Shown here piece after piece: positions 30,703 through 39,784 of a stretch of 64,000 nt of DNA. Every line of letters starts with the position of its first letter. Position 1 is the first letter of the stretch. Origin of the DNA: Aricia agestis (lineage: Eukaryota > Arthropoda > Insecta > Lepidoptera > Lycaenidae); contig NC_056415.1 in assembly GCF_905147365.1 (NCBI RefSeq), forward strand, positions 11,488,001-11,552,000. The letters run 5' to 3'. Below the pieces are notes generated by a model. It was not told the DNA's origin and searched no databases. It saw only the letters and a list, made by a program, of their open reading frames with translations. Position numbers and translations under genes: made by a program.

Positions 30703-30846
30703 TATATATAAAATTTGATTTTCAATTGTGTTAGTAACGCTAAAACTCGTAAACGGCTGAACGGATTGGGCTAATTTTAGTCTTAAAATATTCGTAGAAG
30801 TCCAGGGAAGGTTTTAAAGTGACACGAAGTGAACCGGGACAGCTAG
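30703..30846 (+). mobile_element. Short Helitron-like element, tandem copy 1
   Basis: Starts in an ATATATAAAATTTGATTTTC context and ends ACCGGGACAGCTAG. Same family as 27929-28069 and followed four bases later by another copy. Confidence 0.75.
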
Positions 30847-30850
30847 TCTT

Positions 30851-30993
30851 ATATATAAAAATGGATTTTCAAATGTGTTAGTCGCGCTAAAACTCGAAAA
30901 CGGCTGAACGGATTGGGCTGATTTTAGTCTTAAAATATTCTTAGAAGTCCAGGGAAGGTTTGAAAGTGACACGAAGTTCACCGGGACAGCTAG
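30851..30993 (+). mobile_element. Short Helitron-like element, tandem copy 2
   Basis: Starts ATATATAAAAATGGATTTTC and ends ACCGGGACAGCTAG. Head-to-tail with the preceding copy, an arrangement described for Helitrons. Confidence 0.75.
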
Positions 30994-31010
30994 TAATATT
31001 ATATAAAATT

Positions 31011-31303
31011 CTTGTGACACAATGTTAGGCCGCGTACTCCTCCGAAACGGCTTTACTGATTTTAACCAAATTTATAATGCATATTCGGTGGGTCTGAGAA
31101 TCGGCTACTGGGTACTTTTTATATTGATATGTGCATTTGTTGAATAAATAATAGTAAATTATTACAACTCGAGACTGACGGCGACCATTGTGCGACGGGA
31201 TAGCGATCGACGTTGCCATGGTGACATACTTATTTAGTCACTTCAATAAAATAATACGTGTGAAATACTTTATATTGCAAAACAACTTTGCCGGGACAGC
31301 TAG
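31011..31303 (+). mobile_element. Helitron-like element
   Basis: From ATATAAAATTCTTGTGACAC to GCCGGGACAGCTAG|T. It is the best-ended relative of 11028-11347 and 48889-49200. Confidence 0.78.
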
Positions 31304-31329
31304 TATAAAATAAAATAATAAATAATAAA

Positions 31330-31555
31330 CTAGTGAATGCCTATGTGTAAGTACAGCACCTGCCTCCTCTCCCACACTGCCTCTCGCATACAAGAACCTG
31401 CAAACACCACCACCATACAAGCAATAATGTTAGCAAATTCGTGTAAGGCCACCTCACCACCATGCAGGTTGAAAACCTCGACGCGTGTCTCGCCCCAACA
31501 CCGGAGCATCCTCAGGACGTGGACTCTACGAACAACGTCCGTCAAGACTTAAGTC
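31330..31555. other. Small open frames on both strands, unidentified
   Basis: Higher-GC DNA with 71-codon frames on both strands (plus 31337-31552, minus 31330-31545). Neither shows a domain I recognise. The stretch abuts a repeat arm at 31569 and could be unrecognised element sequence. I do not call a gene. Confidence 0.3.
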
Positions 31556-31568
31556 TTTATCAGGTTGA

Positions 31569-31655
31569 GGTTTATTTCGCGGAATATTGCTAAAAATAAT
31601 AACATGCTAAATTTTAATCTATGGATTTCAGCAAAGTAACGCCTGATTCTATTAA
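31569..31655 (+). repeat. Single arm of the 7.5-kb palindrome family
   Basis: TTTCGCGGAATATTGCTAAA, then ATGGATTTCAGCAAAGTAACG and CCTGATTCTATTAA, matches 7563-7645 closely. Here it is not doubled into a palindrome, so it represents the normal form of the repeat end. Confidence 0.8.
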
Positions 31656-32070
31656 ATAAATAAAGTAGTAATCTAGTTTGCGAAACAAATTACGATTGTG
31701 TAGAAGCGACAATAGGCGTTTGGGAGGGAATGAAATGATAACAGCCTACGTCTGAACACGCAAATAGACTATGCAAAGTAGTTACCGTATTATACCTATT
31801 TCCTTCACGTAATTGAAACTTGCTTTACATCGACAAAACTTGCCATTTCTCCTGTGATACCTTACTAATAAATTATATTAATATGATGTAAAGAGGCTAT
31901 TCATATTCCTTTCTTTGCTTTAAAGGTGGTACATTTTGGTGTTACAGCTATAATATTATTTTTGGTGTCACAGTAATTTATTGTTATACAATATTTTGAC
32001 CTTAAAAGTAGGCAAAAAATGTTGCCCCAACAAGAATATTTCGGCATAAACAAAAGTACGCTCTATGTTA
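31656..32070. other. Non-coding interval, nothing recognised
   Basis: AT-rich sequence with no supported gene or repeat. Confidence 0.5.
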
Positions 32071-32305
32071 AAAAATCGGTCAAGTGCGAGTCAGACTCGC
32101 GCACTAATGGTTCCGTACCCGTATAGAATGAAAGTAGACAAAATTATTTAAGTAATTAAGTTAATTATTAAAGTAAAAATATAATTTTGTGAACATTTCA
32201 AGTGCAAGAAAGGCAAAAAAAAAACATGTTTCTTGTATGGGAGCCCCCTTAAATATTAACTTTATTTTTAGTACAGTTTATTTGTTGTTACAGCGGCAAC
32301 AGCTG
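32071..32305 (-). repeat. GGGTTCCGTACC-family repeat, truncated
   Basis: It has the AATCGGTCAAGTGCGAGTCAG end and the GGGAGCCCCCTTAAATATTA interior, then stops near ACAGCGGCAACAG. The (GACA)n end is missing. Confidence 0.8.
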
Positions 32306-33165
32306 ATATTATTTTTACTATATACGATACGAACCACAGACATAGATCATGATAGATACCGCATGTGTATGTACTTCGCGTGCTATTTCGCGCTCCCAAA
32401 CAACGAGCAATGCTCGTCTTTCGAAAGTCTGTTCTTTAGTCTGCTATCGAAATCGGACGTCCATCGAAATTTTAAAAATGCTTAAATGCCTAAAAGTGCC
32501 GTATTGAGCTGTAGAAATTCAAATAGAAACGTAGGCTTAGATAATGGGCACTTTTCTTATCATCGGTACGACACAGTAGCTATAAAAAAGTGGCACGCTC
32601 GTTTTTATATAAATGGAGCGACATGCGGTAAGTAAGCATCTTGATCTATGTCTGTGATACAAACACTTATTTTTACTAAACATACGATCAATTTATAAAC
32701 CTTGCAGCACTGAACACACATTGTTTTAGCCCATTGTTTGTATGACGTTGAGATAGGCGAGCTTATTGTTGCCACTTTGTACTTTAAAGCAAAAATATTT
32801 GCCTCTATGTAAAATGTTTTATGTAAACTGACATGTTTGAAACGTAGGTAACACAAGCCTTGATCGTTCCTAAAATCATTCCAAAAATGTAACTTTATGA
32901 ATAGTATTTTGAAATGGATATTTTACTACAACTTTTGTTTCATTTAAATAGTACATTACGCACCTAGGGCAGGAAAATAAGAAATGTCTCAGATCACACC
33001 ACAGAACCGGTGGTAGGCCCCAGTAGCAACAACGTTCGGAAAACGTTTGAAAAAACTTAATCTGAATAAAAATTTTTGACTTTGACTTTGACATGTAATT
33101 GTTGGCCGTCAACAAACATGTGATCTGAGGCTTTCTAAATTTTACTGCCCGTGGACCATGGTGCG
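32306..33165. other. Non-coding interval, nothing recognised
   Basis: Short frames only (for example minus 32605-32856), none with a recognisable domain. Confidence 0.45.
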
Positions 33166-33270
33166 TATACTATTTTTCTCATCGACGGAGGCGGAAAACG
33201 GCAACATCGGTAAGCTCAGCGCGGCGGGAAGAAAATTGACGTTTTCCGCCCGGAGGTGAGAAAAATTTCT
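33166..33270. repeat. Inverted-repeat segment
   Basis: TTTTTCTCATCG followed by GGCGGAAAACGG on the left is inverted on the right as ACGTTTTCCGCCCGGAGG then TGAGAAAAATT. A small MITE-like fold about 100 bp long. Confidence 0.55.
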
Positions 33271-33322
33271 GAGGCCGCCTCCTCAATCAACACCTCAAAA
33301 AAATCTGTTCCCCGCGTTGTCT

Positions 33323-33430
33323 CCCCGCGTTCCATTTGATGTTAAAAACGATCAAAACGCTCAAAAAAGGGGGCATTTTGAGCGTTTTGATCGTTTTTAA
33401 CATCTGGGCAAATTGGAATGGAACGCGGGG
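33323..33430. repeat. Foldback, 108 bp
   Basis: A perfect 29-bp inner stem (33338-33366 with 33376-33404) has a 9-base G-rich loop. A second stem, CCCCGCGTTCCATT, lies at 33323-33336 with its complement at 33417-33430. The right arm carries extra bases between the two stems. Confidence 0.85.
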
Positions 33431-33945
33431 CAGTCATTAGAACTTACCATTACCATTACACTATATTTCTCCCTCCCACCAAGTCATTCCGTCTCTTTTA
33501 CTCGACAATTTTCTCTGCTTACCCCCATCAGTCAGTTCTATAAGGAACATAGTTCCAATTATAAACGCTTCATCTCCTTTTGTGATTTATGGCTATTAGC
33601 TACAAACGTTCGCGATTTTACGAGTAATAAAATGGGGTAGATTGAAAACGATTCTGCTCCGAACGCGGATAAATTATATGTAACGAATAACGATACATTT
33701 TATTGTAATTGGTATAGAATTTCACAGTTTATATGTAACATATTAAACATATTATTATTAAACAACATAATATAATTATGTAGATCGATTTATGTTAAAA
33801 ACATTAAGTATTCTTAACAATTTTATATTAAAACCATAAACTAATACAATAAAACTAAATTACAATAAAAACTAGCGTAATAATAAGTAGTAGTATTCTT
33901 TAATTTTAAGATATCGTGTTTTCGCCGAAGCCCGGAACCAGGGCT
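33431..33945. other. Non-coding interval, nothing recognised
   Basis: AT-rich, no supported gene or repeat. Confidence 0.5.
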
Positions 33946-34092
33946 TGTACCACGAAACCGTTTTGAGAATCAAACAATCGAACGGGAATGCCGCGTCCTA
34001 CTCTTACTTACAAACGTGAAATGACGTTGTTAGAGCAGGACGCGGCATTATCGCCCGATTTTTTGAGTCTCAAAACGGTTTCGTAGTAGGCC
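33946..34092. mobile_element. Foldback MITE, 147 bp
   Basis: Nearly the whole element is inverted repeat. The left arm holds CACGAAACCGTTTTGAGA and ATGCCGCGTCCTACTCT; the right arm is the inverse with a few changes. The arms are about 62 bp with a spacer of about 20 bp. Confidence 0.82.
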
Positions 34093-34869
34093 TACAGATC
34101 CTCGGAAAAATAATGTATATTTACTCGTATGTTAAAGAATTGAAACAGTTCGTGACTTATAACCAAATACAGAAATTAATTATAACGTCAACAATGGCTT
34201 CATTCGTTTAAATATTATATATTTAATATTAGGAATACTATTTAACAAGGCCTTTGCATCCATTGTGGATGATTTGTACAGTATTTTCAGAGTGAAATCA
34301 CCATTCTTCGAATACTGTAGACTGTAGTGCCTGGAACAAGATTTAAATGTCCGTATGGTTACCCAAGCGCATACGGAATTCTCGCAACATCGGCCTAGTC
34401 CGGAACAATGAGCAGGTTTGGGACCAACCATATTATGCGGGTTTCCCCACGATGTTTTCCTTCACAGTACGAATGACTGTGATTTATGTGAACACTATTT
34501 ATAGCATCTTATTATAATAACAATTGAATATGTCAATAGAACTACCAAATATAAACGCTAGATATTATGGTGATTGGTGTGTCACGTGAACAAGTAATAA
34601 CCGATTACCGGCGACGTCTCCATCCGACCCTACGGCGCGCGGCGGCCTGCTATCGATAGATCGTTTCGATCTTTCATAAACTTTGGTATGAACTTGTTAC
34701 TTATGGGGGTTTCTTTTATTAGCTTTCAAATAATACGTTAACACACACCACTAAGACTTGACAGTCACCCACAAGTTCCGAACCTTCACAAACATGTACG
34801 ATCACAGACATAGATCACAACCATAATGGTACGAACCCCGCTCGTTATCGCTAGTGATTGTCCATCATT
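34093..34869. other. Non-coding interval, nothing recognised
   Basis: A short minus frame at 34180-34431 has no recognisable domain. No repeat end is visible. Confidence 0.45.
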
Positions 34870-35333
34870 TTAAGGGTTCCGTACTTAAAGGGTAAACACC
34901 CAAGGTATTACTAAGACTTCGATGTCTGTCCGTCTGCAGTCTGTCTGTCTCCAGGCTGTAACTCAAGAACCGCTATAGCTAGACTTATGAAATTTTCACA
35001 GATTTTGTATATCTGTTGCCGCTATAACAACAAAATACTAAAAACCAAATAAAGTTAATATTGAACGGGGCAAAAAAGGACAAAAAGTCAAGTTTATTGT
35101 AAGGAATACAACAAACGTGATTTTTTGTCCTTTTTTGCTCGATAACGGCAACAGGTAGGCACTTGAAATTGTCACAAAATCTTTATCTATATGTGTACTT
35201 TGATAATTAATAAGAAAATGAAAATAAAATTAAAATTGAAGGGTAGCACCCATACAAGAAACACAATTTTTGGCCTATTTTTTGTTCTATAGCGGTACGG
35301 AACCCTTCATACGCGAATCCAAACTCGAACTAG
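34870..35333 (+). repeat. GGGTTCCGTACC-family interspersed repeat
   Basis: Runs from TAAGGGTTCCGTACTTAAAGG through a GTCTGTC-rich stretch to GGTACGGAACCCTTC and TCCAAACTCGAACTAG. Same orientation as 6176-6609. Confidence 0.82.
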
Positions 35334-35429
35334 TTTTTTTTTTGCATGACTATCAGTGTTTGATTTGGGTAGTTTAGAAGACCTTTCCTTGAGCCTTGAG
35401 GAAAATAAACATTCTTCACAACGTTTTAA

Positions 35430-35960
35430 ATGCTGACTTTTGATGCGTGCAATTATGTGACTCGTAGCGGGGGGCATTTTTATACAAGTTATATGACCCG
35501 TCACCGTCACCCGTCGGGTGCGAATTGTATGCGTCCGCACGAACGCGCGGTTTGGCGGATACGAGACGCGAGATCACAGGCAATTAATGTATGTAAAAAT
35601 GCATCCCGCCCCGTTTACACCCCGTCACATTATGCGCGAAGCTTTAAGCTGATCGCACGTATTATTTTGACAGCACCGGACGCGCCGTACGCATCGCACG
35701 CACCGCATAAAGCTTAGAACAAACCTACGCGTCAGTGACGGAGCGTCAAGTTGCGTCAAGTTGTCAAATGTGTTTTTGTATACAAAACACACATTTGACA
35801 ACTTGACGCTCCGCTTCGCAGTCGCCTGGTCGCGTAGGTTTGGCCTAAGCTTAATACTACGAAATGCGGCGCGTGCGTGCGGACGAATGTGCGAGATTAC
35901 ACAACATGATATTATTTTCATACAACGAATTCTAAATGCGGCACTTTCGCGTGCATGCTG
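35430..35960. repeat. Large foldback structure
   Basis: Centred near 35780. The inner arms GCGTCAAGTTGTCAAATGTG (35753 on) and their inverse flank GTATACA. Outer arms AAGCTTAGAACAAACCTACGCG (35710-35731) pair with CGCGTAGGTTTGGCCTAAGCTT (35831-35852), and beyond them CGCACGCACCGCAT pairs with ATGCGGCGCGTGCG. The left part (GCGTCCGCACGAA, then GAGATCACAGGCAATTA) also resembles 45525-45600. It looks like a foldback DNA element. Confidence 0.65.
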
Positions 35961-36513
35961 ATAAAATATGTGCGATCATCTTTACAGTTTAAGTTCAGAG
36001 TGCATCGGGTTATTTGAGTGCAATTAACGAATTATGAATAAATGGGTCGTGTCTTTTGAGCGGCATTTCGGGTCCTTATTAAATTTGAACCCGTGACCTA
36101 TAAATGGAAGCGGTGACCGCTCCGAACATTTCATCATGCATTAATGAGTAGCCCTCCTACATTCTATTCATCATCAATCATCATCAACGATCATTCGATC
36201 ATGGGACTGGAAGCTTTTCTTCACCACGTAGTATAATATATTCTTATCTTACATACTTAATATATAAATATATTACTTATATAAAAATTCTCATGTCGCG
36301 GTGTTTATTGCTTATCTGCCTCCGAAATCGCTGGACAAATGATGATGGGCAAAAATGTATGGGCTCTGGTATAGGGCTCAACAAGAATGGATTGTATATT
36401 TTTAGGAAGGTATACCCATGATCACCCATGATCAAGAAGGTATGACCAATAGGGCGCTGGTCAAGATTCGTTGTACTTTTTGAGTAAAGCCACGTTAAAA
36501 GTGACATCAGCGC
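35961..36513. other. Non-coding interval with a Helitron-like 5' fragment
   Basis: No gene seen. TATAAAAATTCTCATGTCGCGG near 36280-36300 resembles the start of the 31011 Helitron-like family and then diverges. Confidence 0.4.
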
Positions 36514-36682
36514 TTGTACCATCGAGGAAGTTGATTCCTATGCAATTGACAGATCAACGTTATTTGGTCAAATATGTCAATTCAATGTTAATTGTGATCT
36601 GTCAGCTGGGTTTGACGTAACGCAACCAAACTACTTAGGTCCCCGATTTGCATAGGAATCAACTTCTCTGATAGTACATTTC
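36514..36682. mobile_element. MITE with GAAGTTGATTCCTATGCAA ends
   Basis: The left end CGAGGAAGTTGATTCCTATGC and the right end TTGCATAGGAATCAACTTCTC are inverted. About 165 bp with no coding capacity. A fragment of the same end occurs at 43877-43905. Confidence 0.78.
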
Positions 36683-37029
36683 ATGCGATAAAAACATGAA
36701 AAATCTGCATCAATTAACTTATCGCGAAATATTTTCAAATATTTGACAGCGTTGTTTTATTAAGTCATCATGAAATGGTAAAAAACAAATATCAAATAAT
36801 AATTGGAGAGGGCTACCATTACAAAATCGATATCAATTTAATAATTCAGTCAACAAAGCTATTACATTTCCACTTCGATTTCCCAATTTTTCCAATGAAC
36901 TCATAATATAATATTTAGAGCTATTTTGACTGATTTGTATCACAAAAACGTTGTCAAATGTCGAACAAAGATTTTTGGTCAACTGTCTATGCTGGTGCTG
37001 CACTCTTGCGTCAAAACCTTGCAGTAATA
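36683..37029. other. Non-coding interval; repeat end shared with 48.7 kb
   Basis: CTATGCTGGTGCTGCACTCT and CCTTGCAGTAATAT at 36986-37033 resemble 48682-48722, indicating a shared short repeat end. No gene is seen. Confidence 0.45.
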
Positions 37030-37285
37030 TAACCTAACGAGCTTTTGCCCGCGGCTTCGCTCGCGTTAAGCAGTATTATTACATACAAACTTGAAACTTT
37101 CATATCCTATTTTAACCCCTTGGAGGTAGAATTGATTAAAATCCTTTCTTAACGGATGCCTACGTCATAACATCTACCTGCATGCCAAATTTCAGCCCGT
37201 TCGGTCCAGTGGTTTGGGCTGTGCGTTGATAGATCACCATGTCAGTCATCTTTGAGTTTTATTTAATAGATATAGATATATAGAT
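37030..37285 (-). mobile_element. Helitron-like interspersed repeat
   Basis: GAGCTTTTGCCCGCGGCTTCGCTCGCG gives a strong 3' hairpin on the minus strand. The interior contains ATTTCAGCCCGTTCGGTCCAG and GGGCTGTGCGTTGATAGATCA, ending in TATAGATA repeats. The CTAG end is decayed. Class is inferred from resemblance to the other hairpin-ended repeats. Confidence 0.55.
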
Positions 37286-37909
37286 AAGCAGTGAAAGCTC
37301 AAAGCATAGCTAAAACCTACTTAAATATTAGTAAAGAATGACCCATCAAATAAACTTCCGTACAGAGTACCCCAAGTTTCTCTTCGTCTTGATAATACTA
37401 AGACTGGAAGTATCGGACTTACCCGGAAAGTATTGGCACTTGAACACGCCCGAAGTCTAATAGACACTTCACGGTTAATCCGGGTAAAATGCGGTCTGCG
37501 GCATCGATACTTGCAATATAGTGTAGCTGAGTTAACACTTACGAGTAGCTGTTACTAAAAAGACGTGCATCTTTTGATACTACTATGAACGTTAATTATA
37601 TTTGTACCTGGATGAACGAGCTTTGCTCTATATAGCAAACACTCATTGACTTCGTGTAACTTAATAACGCCATATTCTGCTGGTCGTTAAAACAATAATT
37701 AGTTGCTCACAAAATAGTATTATTATACGCCAATAGGTGTCAGGAAGAGTCATATTTTTCAGTTTATCGATTATCAATATCAAAATTGTGAATCAAAATT
37801 TCAACAAATATTCGAGGAGAAATTACGGGATTATGAAATACATCACCAAGGTATTTATTGCAATTCCATAAATAATAAATCAGCTATAATTATTGTATGT
37901 GCTAAATAT
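37286..37909. other. Non-coding interval, nothing recognised
   Basis: No supported gene or repeat. Confidence 0.5.
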
Positions 37910-38615
37910 GTTCAAAATTAGTTAGAATACAGTTTTTTCAGCCCTCCCGAAAGGGGGGTTCGGGGGGCACAGCCCCCCGCCAAAACAAAAACAAACACAA
38001 TCCAGAAAGTCCAAAAGTTGGTTAGGTTAGGTTAGAACTTAGACCACAATTACACAGAGGGAGCCAAGCGAGCGCAGCGAGCGTGCTGCGGCAGCAGCCG
38101 GCGACCATCATCAAATAAAAGGGGGGGCTTGGGGGGCGCACCCCCCGCTAAAACAAAAACAAACACAATCCAGAAAGTCCAAAAGTAGGTTAGGTTATCA
38201 CCCTAGTTAATTTGCCATTAAACCAGTTGGCTAAGCGTCGTCTAGCTGTAGTGTTGAACGTTGTAGTCAATAAGTCGACTAAACGACGTAAAGCCGTGTG
38301 ATTGAATGGCGTTGTTCAGTCAAAGGGCTAGCTGTTTGATTGAACGGCTATTTAAACCAGTCGGCTGCGACATATATATGGATTAACAATCAATAGAACA
38401 AGTTTCTTTAGACATTTTCACTTTCTTATAAGGGTGTGCTGTGCATATTATGTAAATTTGTCAGCAACGAGAACAAATATAAAATTATTACTCTACGCCT
38501 CGTAGGAATTTATCAGTTAACAATTAAAATGCAAATAGGAACCCATCGGGAACGGGACTAGAAGATAATGTGTTTGAAGAACTAACAAGTTAAGTTCAAA
38601 ATTAGTTAGAATACA
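37910..38615. mobile_element. Insertion flanked by a perfect 22-bp direct repeat
   Basis: The 22-bp sequence beginning GTTCAAAATTAGTTAG is present at 37910-37931 and again at 38594-38615. The 662 bp between start with TTTTTTCAG. They include two copies of a G-rich block (near 37940-38018 and 38120-38188, each ending AATCCAGAAAGTCCAAAAG), TTAGG-like triplets, and a region with repeated AAACCAGT-GGCT motifs (38222-38370). The flanks look like a long target duplication. No ORF identifies the inserted element. Confidence 0.6.
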
Positions 38616-38722
38616 CAATTCAGTTCTCAGTCATACGTCAAAAAGGAAGCACGTACATCTATTACGAGTATTTTTTTAATTTACCCTTAATTGTAAAAAA
38701 AAAAAAAAAAAAAAGTATAAAA

Positions 38723-39724
38723 ATGGCTAAATGTTTTAAATGTAACAAGATTTTTACTAAAAAAACGCCTATCCTGGAGTGCAGCCGGTGTCAGAAAGTG
38801 GTACATGCTTCTTCACTATGTACCGGGTTGAGTGCTAAACAACTAGCATCTGTCAAAGCCGCTGAAAACCTGGAGTGGACCTGCAATGAGTGCAACTTAA
38901 ATTCCTCGCGTAGAAAGTCCTTTATCACACCTATGGACCACGATGAAGAGGAAGACGAGGATGAGGCCCAACAAACCTGCGGTCTAGACATGAAGCAACT
39001 ACTTCAAGACATTAAAAAAGAGGTTAGAAATATAGTGACACAAGAAATAAGATCAATCGCTACCTCACTGTCCTTTTGCAGTGACAAAATCGATGACTTC
39101 TCGGAGACCATGGAAGCTCTAACGGATAAAATAAAAGAAATGGAGAGAAAAATAACCCACCTCGAAGATCAAAATAAATCCTACATGCTTAGAACAGCCA
39201 GCCTGGAACAGCGCAACATGGAACTTGAACAACAGCTGCTGAGTGATAAGGTTGAGATATCAGGTATCCCTGACTCCAATGACACTGAATTGTCTAGCCT
39301 GATTGAAAGCATTTTTACAAAACTCGGAACACCAAAGGAGGAAGTAATATCTATCAAACGACTTCCACCACGGAAATCTGGACCAGGATCAATTATTGTC
39401 AAAATTAAAAACGAAACTGCCCGAAAATGCCTGCTCACTTCAGCCCGCAAAACAAATATTGTCGTGAAAGATATCTTATCTAGCTTTCCAGAATCATCAG
39501 CAAAGGAAAAAATATATGTGAGGGAAGCGTTAACCCCCTATACAAAAAACCTTCTATGGCAAACAAAAATAGACCTTAAAAATAGCTTTAAATTCATATG
39601 GATTCGAGATGGAAAAGTGTTTGCTCGCAAAGACGAAAACTCTAAAATTTTTAAAATCAGAAACAAGACAGATATTCAAAACATTTTTCCCTTGCCAAGA
39701 AAATCTGCAAAGCTAGGTAACTAA
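38723..39724 (+). CDS. LINE ORF1: PHD finger and coiled-coil RNA-binding protein (333 aa)
   Basis: Starts at the first ATG after the A-run. Residues 4-56 carry a C4HC3-type PHD finger (CFKCNKIF, CSRCQKVVH, CTGLS, WTCNEC). An acidic stretch (DHDEEEDEDEAQ) follows. Residues about 115-175 form a coiled coil (TMEALTDKIKEMERKITHLE). The C-terminal half (VEISGIPDSNDTELSSLIES, then IIVKIKNETARK) resembles the RNA-binding C-terminus of CR1/Jockey ORF1 proteins, ending basic. It should coat element RNA. ORF2 follows 60 bases downstream in another frame. No stop or frameshift is seen. Confidence 0.88.
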   Translation: MAKCFKCNKIFTKKTPILECSRCQKVVHASSLCTGLSAKQLASVKAAENLEWTCNECNLNSSRRKSFITPMDHDEEEDEDEAQQTCGLDMKQLLQDIKKEVRNIVTQEIRSIATSLSFCSDKIDDFSETMEALTDKIKEMERKITHLEDQNKSYMLRTASLEQRNMELEQQLLSDKVEISGIPDSNDTELSSLIESIFTKLGTPKEEVISIKRLPPRKSGPGSIIVKIKNETARKCLLTSARKTNIVVKDILSSFPESSAKEKIYVREALTPYTKNLLWQTKIDLKNSFKFIWIRDGKVFARKDENSKIFKIRNKTDIQNIFPLPRKSAKLGN

Positions 39725-39784
39725 TACTTATTTTATCTCTTGATTAATATGTGTAGCATGCAATATCATTAACGTAAAAACAAG

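Noticed and set aside
31330..31555. A small gene with frames on both strands
   Set aside because: No domain, start context or neighbour supports either strand; it adjoins repeats and is likely element-derived.
38695..38714. A-run before LINE ORF1 as the tail of a separate inserted element
   Set aside because: It lies between the 5' target duplication and ORF1 with no other junction; it reads more simply as part of the LINE leader.
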